Assembly: GCF_001279725.1 (NCBI RefSeq)
Contig: NZ_LGDE01000057.1
Coordinates: forward strand, 1-64,000
From: Streptomyces sp. WM4235
GTDB taxonomy: Bacteria > Actinomycetota > Actinomycetes > Streptomycetales > Streptomycetaceae
Direction of reading: 5' to 3'
DNA: 64,000 nt
The notes under the pieces: model-generated
The model's database searches: none
What the model saw: the letters and a program-made list of their open reading frames with translations, nothing else
What the model was told of the DNA's origin: nothing
In this document: in pieces, positions 1 through 7,410 of the stretch
Layout: each line of letters opens with the position of its first letter
Numbering within the stretch: the stretch's first letter is position 1
Position numbers and translations under genes: made by a program

Positions 1-301
1 GCCGGGGCGGGGGCGGGGCGGGGCGGGGTGATCTGGAGCCTAGCTCTCCCCGGTCGTCGGTACCGGGGCCCCCGGGGCCGCGGGGGGGGGCGTCGGTGAG
101 CGGTGCCCGGGCCAGGGGGCCCCGGGGCCGGGCAGGACGAGGCGCGGCGGGTGGGGAAGGGGACGCCGCGGCGCGAGCGGCCCGGCCGTGCCGGGGCACG
201 GGAAGGTGCCCCGGCCGCCGCCCGCACGCGTCGGCGCGGGGGCGTGGCGAGACCACGGGTCGGCGGGGCCTGATCGGCCGGGCCGGGAGGTGGGGAGGGC
301 T
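1..301. other. No supportable gene (window edge)
   Basis: Extremely GC-rich stretch with runs of G and C and many overlapping short inverted repeats. Open frames exist on both strands, but they are rich in Arg, Gly and Pro and resemble nothing I recognise. If the leader peptide at 302-412 is real, this would be the start of the transcript it controls, running left out of the window. Confidence 0.5.
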
Positions 302-412
302 TCAGGCGTGCGCGGCGAAGGCGCTGCAGACGCGGAGCAGGTCGATGTGCAGGCGTCGGGTCAGCCACGAGCGGCGCAGGGGACGCGTCCCCGCCTCGGG
401 TGTCCGGGCCAT
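302..412 (-). CDS. Candidate cysteine-type leader peptide
   Basis: A 36-residue frame whose end reads LTRRLHIDLLRVCSAFAAHA. The HIDL..RVCSA signature is what I recall from short actinobacterial leader peptides found upstream of sulfur-assimilation or cysteine operons, where ribosome stalling at the Cys codon is proposed to control the downstream genes. The ATG at 412 has a GGTGGAG stretch directly against it, closer than a normal ribosome binding site, so the start is uncertain. The controlled genes would lie left of position 1 and cannot be seen. Chance similarity in a GC-rich frame remains possible. Confidence 0.45.
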   Translation of the reverse strand: MARTPEAGTRPLRRSWLTRRLHIDLLRVCSAFAAHA

Positions 413-572
413 CTCCACCGATCTCGTCCTGTCCTCGGGGCATAAACCCGCCCGTCGCGGGCGCTGACGATCCTGACCGTCCCCCGCAGTCTCACGGCGT
501 CGCGCGAGGCCGTCAAGAAGTCGGTCACGAACCGACGACCCCGCGTATTCGACGGAAGGATCCCCGCACCTC

Positions 573-1292
573 ATGTCCCCCGACACGGACACCGCCACAC
601 ATCCTCTCGACAACCCGGTCTGGGCGGCGCTGAGCGGCCCGCACCGCGACTTCGCGGTGCCCGGTGGGCGCGCCGCCCGCTACCGGACGGACGCGAACCC
701 CTTCGCCGCCCTGGACGACCCGGACGACCCCCGCGCCTGGGAGGACCTCGCGGCGCTCGTGGGTCCCGGCACGGAGGTCTGGTTGACGGGGTTGCCGACG
801 CCGCCCGCCGGCTGGGAGACGGTGTTGGCCGTACCGGGCGTGCAGCTCGACGGCAGCGCGGTGCCCGGCGAGCCGGCGCCCGAGGCGGTGCGGCTGGGGG
901 CGGCCGACGTCCCCGAGATGCTGGAGCTGGTCCGGCTGACCGAGCCGGGGCCCTTCCTGTCGCGCACCGTCGAGCTGGGCACGTACCTCGGGATCCGGCA
1001 CGAGGGCCGGCTGGTGGCGATGGCCGGGGAGCGGATGCGGCCGCCGGGCTGGACGGAGATCAGCGCGGTGTGCACGCACCCCGAGCACCGGGGGAAGGGC
1101 CTGGCGGCGCGGCTGATCCGGGCGGTGGCCGCCGGCATCCGCGAGCGCGGGGACGTTCCCTTCCTGCACGCCGCCGCGAGCAATGTGAACGCCATCCGCC
1201 TGTACACGTCGATGGGCTTCGTGCTGCGCCGCGAGCCGGTGTTCATCGGGGTGCGGACCCCGGGCGCCCCGGGCGACGAAAAGAAGGCTTAA
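573..1292 (+). CDS. GNAT-family N-acetyltransferase
   Basis: 239 residues. The C-terminal half (about 90-230) is a GNAT fold. The acetyl-CoA loop is seen as HPEHRGKGLAARLI near residue 170, after the VCT strand, followed by the typical N-A-I-R-L-Y-x-S-x-G-F motif that closes the fold. The N-terminal 80 residues are a less conserved substrate-side domain. It should transfer an acetyl group from acetyl-CoA to an amine, but the acceptor cannot be told. The start is the ATG with GGAAGGA at 554-560. It is monocistronic, with a promoter-like sequence and a long leader following it. Confidence 0.85.
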   Translation: MSPDTDTATHPLDNPVWAALSGPHRDFAVPGGRAARYRTDANPFAALDDPDDPRAWEDLAALVGPGTEVWLTGLPTPPAGWETVLAVPGVQLDGSAVPGEPAPEAVRLGAADVPEMLELVRLTEPGPFLSRTVELGTYLGIRHEGRLVAMAGERMRPPGWTEISAVCTHPEHRGKGLAARLIRAVAAGIRERGDVPFLHAAASNVNAIRLYTSMGFVLRREPVFIGVRTPGAPGDEKKA

Positions 1293-1303
1293 CACGGGGT
1301 TCA

Positions 1304-1332
1304 TTGAGTGAGCGTGTCCGGCGCCTTAGGTT
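1304..1332 (+). promoter_or_regulatory. HrdB-type promoter upstream of the wbl gene
   Basis: TTGAGT at 1304-1309 and TAGGTT at 1327-1332 are separated by exactly 17 bases, a good match to a principal-sigma promoter. Transcription would start near 1339. The next well-supported gene starts at 1719, so this implies a leader of about 380 bases unless a small gene lies between. Confidence 0.5.
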
Positions 1333-1718
1333 CGGGGTGGGTAGCGATGAACAGGGGGGTGGCGGTGGACACGCAGTGTGCGGGCGCCCATCCCACCCCC
1401 CGGCTCGCTCCGACGAGGTCGGTCCGCCGGCACTCCCGGACCCGCGTCGGCGCGCGGCGGGCCTGCGCCCCGCCGCGCCGTTCCTGAGCAACTCCCAGGC
1501 GTCCGGCCCCGATCGGGCCCGGCGACGCCCAACGCCCCTTCCTGAGCGGGGAGTCGGCGTTTCCCCGCGTGCCCGCGCCCCCACCCCGCGGTCCCTCGCG
1601 CCGCCCGCTTCGACGGGTGGGCAGGCGGGCCGGGATTCCCTTGCGGGCGTGGATGTTTCAGGGGGCACGGAGCGGTCACACGCGGGGGAACCCACGTACC
1701 CCTCGGAAAGGAACTCCC
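1333..1718 (+). other. Long untranslated leader or small-gene region before wbl
   Basis: About 385 bases between the promoter-like sequence and the wbl start. It contains a 46-codon frame, ATG 1347 to stop 1485-1487, encoding a very basic peptide with two Cys (positions 11 and 40) and no recognisable family or clear ribosome binding site. After it come several self-complementary stretches, including GGCCCGATCGGGCC and AACGCC...GGCGTT flanking a C-rich/G-rich pair. Wbl genes in actinobacteria are often preceded by long regulatory leaders, so a structured 5' UTR is the most economical reading. Confidence 0.4.
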
Positions 1719-2012
1719 ATGACCGACGTCTCCCGCCTGCCGGGTTCCGCCCCCGACAACTGGCAGTGGCAATCCCGGGCGGCGTGCCGGGACCTGGGGT
1801 CCGCCCGGTTCTTCCATCCCGCCGGTGAGCGTGGCGAGGACCGCGAGGACCGGGACGAGGCCGCCAAGCGGATCTGCGCCGGATGTCCGGTGCGCACGGC
1901 CTGCCTCGAACACGCGCTGCGCACCCGTGAGGCCTTCGGGGTCTGGGGCGGCCTGACCGAGGAGGAGCGGCACGCCCTCCTGGGCGGTCGTCGCGCCCCG
2001 GCCCATGTGTAG
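1719..2012 (+). CDS. WhiB-like (Wbl) iron-sulfur regulator, WhiD/WhiB3 type
   Basis: 97 residues. Four cysteines, Cys23, Cys53, Cys56 and Cys62 (pattern C-x29-C-x2-C-x5-C), are the ligands that bind a [4Fe-4S] cluster in Wbl proteins. The GVWGG turn follows at 74-78. The N-terminal SRLPG...NWQWQ and FFHP.GERG blocks are those of the WhiD/WhiB3 subgroup, which acts with the principal sigma factor; WhiB3 and WhiD link redox state to development. The C-terminal basic tail after GVWGG is short. I chose ATG 1719 because GGAAAGGAA sits just upstream; an earlier in-frame ATG at 1569 has no such support. Whether it is WhiD itself or a paralogue cannot be decided here. Confidence 0.88.
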   Translation: MTDVSRLPGSAPDNWQWQSRAACRDLGSARFFHPAGERGEDREDRDEAAKRICAGCPVRTACLEHALRTREAFGVWGGLTEEERHALLGGRRAPAHV

Positions 2013-2017
2013 AAGAG

Positions 2018-2062
2018 CGTCCGGCCCGCGCGCGAGCGGGACGGGCGGCGACGGGTCGGACG
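2018..2062 (+). terminator. Hairpin after wbl
   Basis: CGTCCGGCCCG at 2018-2028 pairs with CGGGTCGGACG at 2052-2062 (one G-T pair). A third copy, CGTCCGGCCCG followed by TTT, lies at 2071-2084 and could form an alternative pairing. Confidence 0.5.
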
Positions 2063-2171
2063 TGTGAATGCGTCCGGCCCGTTTCGCTGCCCCGGTCCGG
2101 CACCCCTTGCGGCACCCCCGGCCGGGTGCGGGCCGTGGGTCGGCGAGAGCGGGCGGCGCCGTTGCCGCCGG

Positions 2172-2223
2172 GATAAAATTGACCGGCTGTGCGCATCGGC
2201 CGCGCGATGGCGCATCGGCCGCG
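2172..2223 (+). promoter_or_regulatory. Promoter-like -10 and direct repeat before secreted protein gene
   Basis: TAAAAT at 2173-2178 is a good -10 element, although no clear -35 is seen. Just downstream GCGCATCGGCCGCG occurs twice, at 2191-2204 and 2210-2223, and the first copy also forms CATCG-N6-CGATG. Repeats placed between a -10 and the start codon suggest a repressor site or a duplicated leader segment. Confidence 0.4.
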
Positions 2224-2266
2224 TGACGAGGTTCTGTCGACCGGGGGTCCCACGAGAGGAACACCC

Positions 2267-2758
2267 ATGAAGCGACGCTTTCGTCTGACCGTGCTCACCC
2301 CGCTGGCGACCGGCGCCCTCGCCGTCGGTTCCCTGGTGATCTCCTCGGGCGGCGCCGGGGCGGCCGCGCCGACGGCCACCTGTTCCACGTCGGCCACCCG
2401 GCCGGGCGGAACGGTGTCCGTGTCCGGCAGCGGGTTCGCGCCGGGGCCCGCGGTCCTGTCCTCGCCGACCGCCCAGGGCGGCCGGTTCGAGGTGGGTCCC
2501 GACGGCGCCTTCACCCTTCCGAAACGGCAGAGCGGTGCCTACACCGTCTCCCAGGGCGGCCGGGACACCAAGTGCGGTGGCCCGGACGAGGCGGACGCGC
2601 ACGCCCGGGCGGGCGGCGACCCGTACAAGGCCGGTGTCGTCGCCGGGTGGGACGCGGTCAAGGGGAGCTGCGACGCGACCGCGCCGCCGTCGGCGAACCG
2701 GCAGTTCTCGAACGGTTGGACGAAGGGCGCGGCCGTGGCGCGCCAGGCGTACTGCTGA
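2267..2758 (+). CDS. Small secreted protein of unknown function
   Basis: 163 residues. A Sec signal peptide is clear: MKRRFR followed by a hydrophobic stretch and a GAGAAA cleavage region near residue 34. The mature part begins like a bacterial Ig-like or neocarzinostatin-type strand pattern (RPGGTVSVSGSGFAPG), a motif common in Streptomyces exported proteins. It ends with a Gly/Asp-rich region and holds four cysteines that could form two disulfides after export. The ATG with GAGAGGA upstream was chosen over an earlier frame start at 2189 that would bury the signal peptide. No function can be assigned. Confidence 0.75.
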   Translation: MKRRFRLTVLTPLATGALAVGSLVISSGGAGAAAPTATCSTSATRPGGTVSVSGSGFAPGPAVLSSPTAQGGRFEVGPDGAFTLPKRQSGAYTVSQGGRDTKCGGPDEADAHARAGGDPYKAGVVAGWDAVKGSCDATAPPSANRQFSNGWTKGAAVARQAYC

Positions 2759-2788
2759 ACGCCCCGGTCCGTCGCACGCCCCCGGACA

Positions 2789-2826
2789 GCCGAAACGCCC
2801 CGGTCCGTGGACCGGGGCGTTTCGGC
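2789..2826. terminator. Bidirectional hairpin terminator
   Basis: GCCGAAACGCCCCGGTCC (2789-2806) is perfectly complementary to 2809-2826 across two central bases. It lies between the convergent secreted-protein gene and lrp-like gene, just beyond the latter's TAG stop, and can serve both. Confidence 0.8.
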
Positions 2827-2828
2827 GG

Positions 2829-3284
2829 CTACGCGGGTGCGCCGGAGGTGAAGCGGCGCAGCAGCGGGGAGAGGACCAGGACCGATTTGGTGCGTTCCAC
2901 GAAGGGCTCGCCCGCGATCCGTTCCAGTACGCGTTCGAAGTGCCTCATGTCGGAGGCGAAGACCTGGACGAGGGCGTCCGCGTCACCGGTGACGGTGGAC
3001 GCGGACACGACCTCGGGGTACCGCTCCAACCCTCGCCGGATGTCGTCCGGCGAGGTGTTGTGGCGACAGTAGATCTCGATGAAGCCCTCGGTCTCCCAGC
3101 CCATGGCGGCGGGGTCGACCCGGACGGTGAAGCCGGTGATGGCTCCCTCGGCACGCAGCCGGTCCACGCGCCGTTTGACGGCGGGGGCCGAGAGTCCGAC
3201 CTCGGAGCCGATGTCCGCGTAGGAACGTCGGGCGTCCTCGGCGAGGGCGTGCACGATGCGTTCGTCGAGATCGTTCAGTCGCAC
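2829..3284 (-). CDS. Lrp/AsnC-family transcriptional regulator
   Basis: 151 residues. The N-terminal winged helix-turn-helix spans about residues 1-60 (LNDLDERIVHALAEDARRSYADIG then VGLSAPAVKRRVDRLRAEGAI). The C-terminal RAM ligand-binding and oligomerisation domain spans about 65-140 (FIEIYC, VVSASTVTGDADALVQV). Such proteins sense amino acids. I chose the GTG at 3284 since the family normally begins at this LNDLDE block; the longer frame would run back into the permease gene. Only 10 bases separate it from the upstream permease, so the two are almost certainly one transcript, and the permease substrate is the likely ligand. Confidence 0.88.
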   Translation of the reverse strand: MRLNDLDERIVHALAEDARRSYADIGSEVGLSAPAVKRRVDRLRAEGAITGFTVRVDPAAMGWETEGFIEIYCRHNTSPDDIRRGLERYPEVVSASTVTGDADALVQVFASDMRHFERVLERIAGEPFVERTKSVLVLSPLLRRFTSGAPA

Positions 3285-3294
3285 TGCGGGTGGA

Positions 3295-4749
3295 TCACTT
3301 CTCTGCTGTGGCCAGTCGGGAGCGGCGAATGCCGTACAGGAAGTAGAACACGAGACCCGCTGCCATCCAGCCACCGAAAACGATCCACGTGACGGTGTCC
3401 AGGCTGAACATCATGTAGCCGCAGGCGAGGAAACCGAGGATGGGCGTGATCGGGAAGAGCGCCACCTTGAAGGTGCGCGGCATGTCGGGCTTGGTGCGGC
3501 GCAGGATGATGACGGCGACGTTGACCAGGCCGAAGGCGAAGAGGGTGCCGATGCTGGTGGCGTCGGCGAGCTTGCCGAGGGGGATGAAGGACGCGAGGAT
3601 CCCGCAGAAGAGGGAAACGATCACGACGTTGGCGCGGGGGGCGCCGGTCTTCGGGTTGACCTTGGCGAAGACCTTGGGGACGAGACCGTCGCGGGACATG
3701 GCGAAGAGGATGCGGGTCTGGCCGTAGAGCACGGCGAAGACCACGGAGGCGATGGCGACGACGGCGCCCGCGGCGAGGACGACTCCCCAGAAGGTGTGAC
3801 CGGAGACGTCGGTCATGATCTGCGCCAGGGCGGCCTCGGTGCCCTCGAAGTCCTGCCACGGCATGGCGCCGACGGCGACGAAGGCGACGAGGACGTAGAG
3901 CACGGTGACGATGCCCAGCGAGAGCATGATCGCGCGGGGCAGGTCGCGCTTGGGGTCCTTGGCCTCCTCACCCGCGGTGGAGGCGGCGTCGAAGCCGATG
4001 TACGAGAAGAACAGCGTGGAGGCGGCGGCGCTGATGCCGGTGATGCCGAGCGGGGCGAGCGGGGTGTAGTTGCCGGCCTTGATGCCCATGAAGCCGATGC
4101 CGATGAAGAGCAGCAGCGTGACGATCTTCACGCCCACCATGATCGAGTTGATCCGGGCGCTCTCCTTGGCGCCGCCCATCAGGAAGACCATGGCGAGCAG
4201 GACCACGATCAGCGCGGGCAGGTTGATGAAGCCGCCCTCGCCCAGCGGGGCGGATATCGCCTCGGGGATGGTGACGCCGATGGTGCCGTCGAGGAGTTCG
4301 TTGAGGTACTCGCCCCAGCCGACGGCGACCGCCGCGACGGACACGCCGTACTCCAGGACCAGGCACCAGCCGCAGACCCAGGCGACGAGCTCGCCCATGG
4401 TGGCGTACGAGTAGGAGTACGAGGAGCCGGAGACCGGCACGGATCCGGCCAGCTCCGCGTAGGAGAGCGCGGAGAACAGGGCGGTCAGGCCCGCGATGAC
4501 GAAGGAGATCGTGACGGCGGGGCCGGCCTTGGGGGCCGCCGTGCCGAGGACGACGAAGATGCCGGTGCCGAGGGTGGCGCCGATGCTGATCATCGTCAGC
4601 TGCCACATGGTGAGCGAGCGGCGCAGCGAGCCGCCCTCGCCCTGGCCGCCCTCGGCGACCAGCTGCTCGACCGGCTTGCGGCGCAGCAAAGGATGGGCAG
4701 GCTTGCGGGGCTCTGAGGTGAGCGGTGGCGCCTGGCCGGTTTCGAGCAC
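3295..4749 (-). CDS. APC-superfamily amino-acid permease, CAT/YfnA type
   Basis: 484 residues with about 12-13 membrane helices. The first segment carries the APC consensus IGATLGTGIFVVLGTAA. SYSYSYATMGEL and the YIGFDAASTAGEEAKDPKRD loop are typical of the cationic amino-acid transporter (CAT/YfnA) branch. It is a proton-driven or exchange importer in the cytoplasmic membrane. GTG 4749 was chosen because AAAGGAG (complement of 4757-4763) lies 7 bases upstream. A much longer open frame to 6270 overlaps the opposite-strand hydrolase and is not real. The lrp-like regulator follows in the same operon. Confidence 0.88.
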   Translation of the reverse strand: MLETGQAPPLTSEPRKPAHPLLRRKPVEQLVAEGGQGEGGSLRRSLTMWQLTMISIGATLGTGIFVVLGTAAPKAGPAVTISFVIAGLTALFSALSYAELAGSVPVSGSSYSYSYATMGELVAWVCGWCLVLEYGVSVAAVAVGWGEYLNELLDGTIGVTIPEAISAPLGEGGFINLPALIVVLLAMVFLMGGAKESARINSIMVGVKIVTLLLFIGIGFMGIKAGNYTPLAPLGITGISAAASTLFFSYIGFDAASTAGEEAKDPKRDLPRAIMLSLGIVTVLYVLVAFVAVGAMPWQDFEGTEAALAQIMTDVSGHTFWGVVLAAGAVVAIASVVFAVLYGQTRILFAMSRDGLVPKVFAKVNPKTGAPRANVVIVSLFCGILASFIPLGKLADATSIGTLFAFGLVNVAVIILRRTKPDMPRTFKVALFPITPILGFLACGYMMFSLDTVTWIVFGGWMAAGLVFYFLYGIRRSRLATAEK

Positions 4750-5187
4750 GAGGGGACTCCTTTGACACTGCGGGTGGGGATTCAGGCATCGACCGCAGCG
4801 ATCCGGAGCAGGAGCAGGCGGGCAGGAGCCAGCCTGGGCATGGGGGACCGCGAGCAGGCGGTCCACGCCACTCCACGTACAGCGAGTGAGCCTACGAGCT
4901 GAGTGATACCGCCCGTAATGCACCATCCTTGCACATTGGCGCACGATCGTTGCGCGGATCTGTCCTGGATGGTCCTTTGTTGCGCGCGGACGATCGATCA
5001 CTGCGCGACCCCCCTCCAGGCCTCCCCGACGACGCTTCCTTGACACTTCGTCAGATCTGCCGCACGGTGCCGCCAGGACGGTGCCGCCGCCCTCACGGGT
5101 GTTCCCGCACGTGACGGGGCAGACGGGGGTGGTCGACCGCGGGGTCGGCGCGCGAGGTTCCCGTACCCGACAATCGGAGGCGAACGA
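4750..5187. promoter_or_regulatory. Divergent promoter region with possible regulator sites
   Basis: 438 bases between the permease (leftward) and the hydrolase (rightward). GCGCA-N7-TGCGC lies at 4939-4955 around CGATCG, and a related TTGCGCGCGG...CGATCGATC...TGCGCG stretch follows about 40 bases later. These imperfect palindromes could be binding sites for the Lrp/AsnC protein encoded in the permease operon, by analogy with usual autoregulation of that family. I could not place a convincing -10/-35 pair for either side. Confidence 0.35.
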
Positions 5188-6210
5188 GTGAGCGTGGCGA
5201 GACCACTGACGGCGGACGACGGGTGGTTGGACCCCGGGCCCTTCCTGCGCGGTGTCGCCTGGCTGGACGAGGGTCGGCCCGTGCGCGCCGACCCGGCGGA
5301 CACCATGCGGCTGCCCTGGGACACCGGCGAGCGGGCCGCCCTGCCCATCGGGGTGCGGTTGGAGTTCACCACCGAGTCGGCGCACGCGCTGGAGATCCGC
5401 TACCGGGCGACCGTGCCCGGCCCCACCGACGCGCTGCGCGACCTCGCGCACGGCTTCGCGCTGTGGAACCGGCACGGCATGCTCACCGAGGTCTTCACCG
5501 AGCCGGCCGCGGAGGCCGTCGTACGCGTCGGCATCACCGGCGGGCGCGGACCGTACACCGTCCATCCGCCCGAGGCCCAGTCCCCCGTGATCCTCGGGGT
5601 GCGCGGCATCGGCGGCCCGATCTCGCCCGCCCCGACGACCCCGCGCTGGGTGGTGCACGGCGACTCGATCACCGAGGGCTGGTGGTCCACCCGCCCCGCG
5701 CACGGCTGGCCCGCCGTCGCCGGCCGGTCGCTGGGCTGGGACACCGTCAACCTCGGCTACGCGGGCGCCGCGTGCGGGGAACTCGCCACCGCCGAACAGC
5801 TCGCGGGGCTTCCCGCCGACGTGCTCACCCTGGCCTTCGGCACCAACTGCTGGTCCCGGGCGCCCTTCACCCCGGCGATGCTGTACGAGACCACGCGCGC
5901 CTTCCTCGACCTGGTCCGGCAGGGCCACCCGAGCACCCCGCTGCTGCTCCTGTCCCCCGTACTGCGCCCCGACGCCGAGCGCACGCCGAACAAGCTGGGC
6001 GCCACCCTGGGCGCCCTGCGCGACGCCATGGAGCGCGCCACCCGCGAGCGGATGGCCGCCGGGGACGCCCGACTGGCGCTGCTGCCCGGGCGGGACCTGC
6101 TGGGACCCCAGCACCTCGCGGACGGACTGCACCCGAACGACAACGGACACCAGGTTCTCGGCCTCGCTGTGTGCACGGCTCTGCGGCGGTCCGGGTTCGA
6201 CGCGGGATAG
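5188..6210 (+). CDS. SGNH/GDSL-family hydrolase
   Basis: 340 residues. The catalytic half starts near 150 with block I GDSITEG, giving nucleophile Ser160. Block III is GTN with Asn220, and block V is D312-G-L-H315-P. Blocks I, III and V are all intact, so it should be an active esterase, lipase or carbohydrate deacetylase. The N-terminal 145 residues form a beta-rich domain like the carbohydrate-binding part of acetylxylan-esterase-type SGNH enzymes, which hints at a sugar ester. No signal peptide is visible, so it probably acts in the cytoplasm. GTG 5188 is preceded by CGGAGG at 5175-5180. Confidence 0.85.
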   Translation: MSVARPLTADDGWLDPGPFLRGVAWLDEGRPVRADPADTMRLPWDTGERAALPIGVRLEFTTESAHALEIRYRATVPGPTDALRDLAHGFALWNRHGMLTEVFTEPAAEAVVRVGITGGRGPYTVHPPEAQSPVILGVRGIGGPISPAPTTPRWVVHGDSITEGWWSTRPAHGWPAVAGRSLGWDTVNLGYAGAACGELATAEQLAGLPADVLTLAFGTNCWSRAPFTPAMLYETTRAFLDLVRQGHPSTPLLLLSPVLRPDAERTPNKLGATLGALRDAMERATRERMAAGDARLALLPGRDLLGPQHLADGLHPNDNGHQVLGLAVCTALRRSGFDAG

Positions 6211-6327
6211 GTGAAAGACGACACACCTCTCGCGCTGAACGGTTCGCTCCCCCGACGACGTGTCCTGCACAAGTTGCCGACGATCCGGCGACGGACTCGG
6301 CAGTCATCACACGTGGGAGAGATCAAG

Positions 6328-7311
6328 ATGGGCTTCAAGCGCGGAACCACCCTGGCCGTCGTCGCAGTCGCAGTCGCCCTTTCGGCCACGGCCTGCGGCG
6401 GAGCCGACAAGGCGGGCGGCAACACCCAGCCGGCCGGGGCCGTGGCTCCCGCGGCCGACCCCTACGGCGCCGGCGCCGGCGCGGACCCCGCGGCCGCCGC
6501 CGAGGCCAAGCCCGCCGGTCAACTGACCGTCGCCGAGAACGACAAGCTCGGCTCCGTGCTCACCGACGGCGCCGGCTTCACCCTGTACCGCTTCGACAAG
6601 GACACCCCGAAGCCGCCGAAGTCGAACTGCGAGGGCGCCTGCGCGAACACGTGGCCGATCGTCCCCGCCGGGGACGTCACGGCCGCCGCGGGCGTGGACC
6701 CGGCGCTGCTGGGCGAGGTGGAGCGCGCCGACGGCAGCAAGCAACTGACGGTGGCGGGCTGGCCGATGTACCGGTACAGCAAGGACACCAAGGCCGGTGA
6801 GACCAACGGCCAGGGCGTCGGCGGCACGTGGTTCGCCTCCGCCCCCGACGGCAAGAAGGCGGCCAAGGGGGCCGCGGCGGCGCCCGCCCCCGCCGCTCCG
6901 GAAGGCGCGGGGGCGGCGCCCGCCGCTCCGGAAGGCGCGGGCGAGGCGGCCGGCGCGCTGACCATCGCCAAGGACCCGAAGCTCGGCGAGCACATCGTCG
7001 ACGGCAACGGCATGACCGTCTACCGGTTCAAGAAGGACAGCGCCTGGCCCATGAAGTCCAACTGCGAGGGCGCCTGCGCGGAGAAGTGGCCGGCGGTCGC
7101 CCCGGTCGACAAGGCCAACGCCAAGGGCATCATCGAGAAGGGCTACACGGTCCTGAACCGCCCCGACGGCAAGAAGCAGCAGTCGATCGACTGCTGGCCC
7201 ATCTACACCTTCAGCGGTGACAAGAAGGCCGGCGACACCAACGGCCAGGGCGTCGGCGGCACCTGGTACGCCGTCTCCCCCCAGGGCAAGCTCATCACCA
7301 TCGCCAAGTAG
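6328..7311 (+). CDS. Lipoprotein with two secreted-repeat (COG4315-type) domains
   Basis: 327 residues. The signal peptide ends in the lipobox LSATAC, so the Cys would be lipidated and the protein anchored outside the membrane. Two homologous domains of about 110 residues follow, each with the pattern TLYRF or TVYRF, then SNCEGACA...WP, then a W-P-M/I-Y strand and NGQGVGGTW. Two cysteines in each CEGAC are well placed for a disulfide. An Ala/Pro/Gly linker contains a 30-base-period DNA repeat (6891-6940). The family is widespread in Streptomyces but its role is not established. The ATG at 6328 has GGAGAG upstream. Confidence 0.85.
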   Translation: MGFKRGTTLAVVAVAVALSATACGGADKAGGNTQPAGAVAPAADPYGAGAGADPAAAAEAKPAGQLTVAENDKLGSVLTDGAGFTLYRFDKDTPKPPKSNCEGACANTWPIVPAGDVTAAAGVDPALLGEVERADGSKQLTVAGWPMYRYSKDTKAGETNGQGVGGTWFASAPDGKKAAKGAAAAPAPAAPEGAGAAPAAPEGAGEAAGALTIAKDPKLGEHIVDGNGMTVYRFKKDSAWPMKSNCEGACAEKWPAVAPVDKANAKGIIEKGYTVLNRPDGKKQQSIDCWPIYTFSGDKKAGDTNGQGVGGTWYAVSPQGKLITIAK

Positions 7312-7332
7312 GCACCACGGACCATCCTGAAC

Positions 7333-7370
7333 GCGCGACCCCCGCCCCCTCCCCCCGGCGGGGGTCGCGC
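7333..7370 (+). terminator. Hairpin terminator
   Basis: GCGCGACCCCCGCC (7333-7346) pairs perfectly with 7357-7370 over a 10-base loop, just after the lipoprotein gene. Confidence 0.75.
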
Positions 7371-7397
7371 CCCGTTCCGCCCCGGCGGAGCGGAACC

Positions 7398-7403
7398 TAG
7401 ACT
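7398..7403 (+). promoter_or_regulatory. -10 element of a leaderless transcript
   Basis: TAGACT lies 7 bases before the ATG of the response regulator and there is no ribosome binding site between them, so the mRNA is probably leaderless. GTTCCGC-N9-GCGGAAC overlaps the -35 area (about 7374-7396). The symporter gene downstream has the same TAGACT hexamer at 8805-8810. Confidence 0.5.
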
Positions 7404-7410
7404 CGGCCCC

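Noticed and set aside
96..467. 123-codon plus-strand gene at the left edge
   Set aside because: Arg/Gly-rich composition, no recognisable domain and no ribosome binding site; it overlaps the better-supported leader-peptide candidate on the other strand.
1347..1487. 46-codon basic protein as a confirmed gene
   Set aside because: No ribosome binding site or family similarity; kept only as part of the leader-region description.
3256..4716. 486-codon plus-strand frame across the permease
   Set aside because: Acidic repetitive composition (Asp/Glu/Gly) typical of the frame opposite a GC-rich membrane-protein gene; no family match or ribosome binding site.
4750..6270. Extension of the permease frame to 991 codons
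   Set aside because: The added part overlaps the SGNH hydrolase on the other strand, is rich in Arg/Gly/Pro, and a GTG with a good ribosome binding site at 4749 gives the normal permease length.
6891..6940. CRISPR-like or regulatory repeat
   Set aside because: The 30-base repeat lies in frame inside the lipoprotein linker and simply encodes repeated Pro-Glu-Gly-Ala residues.
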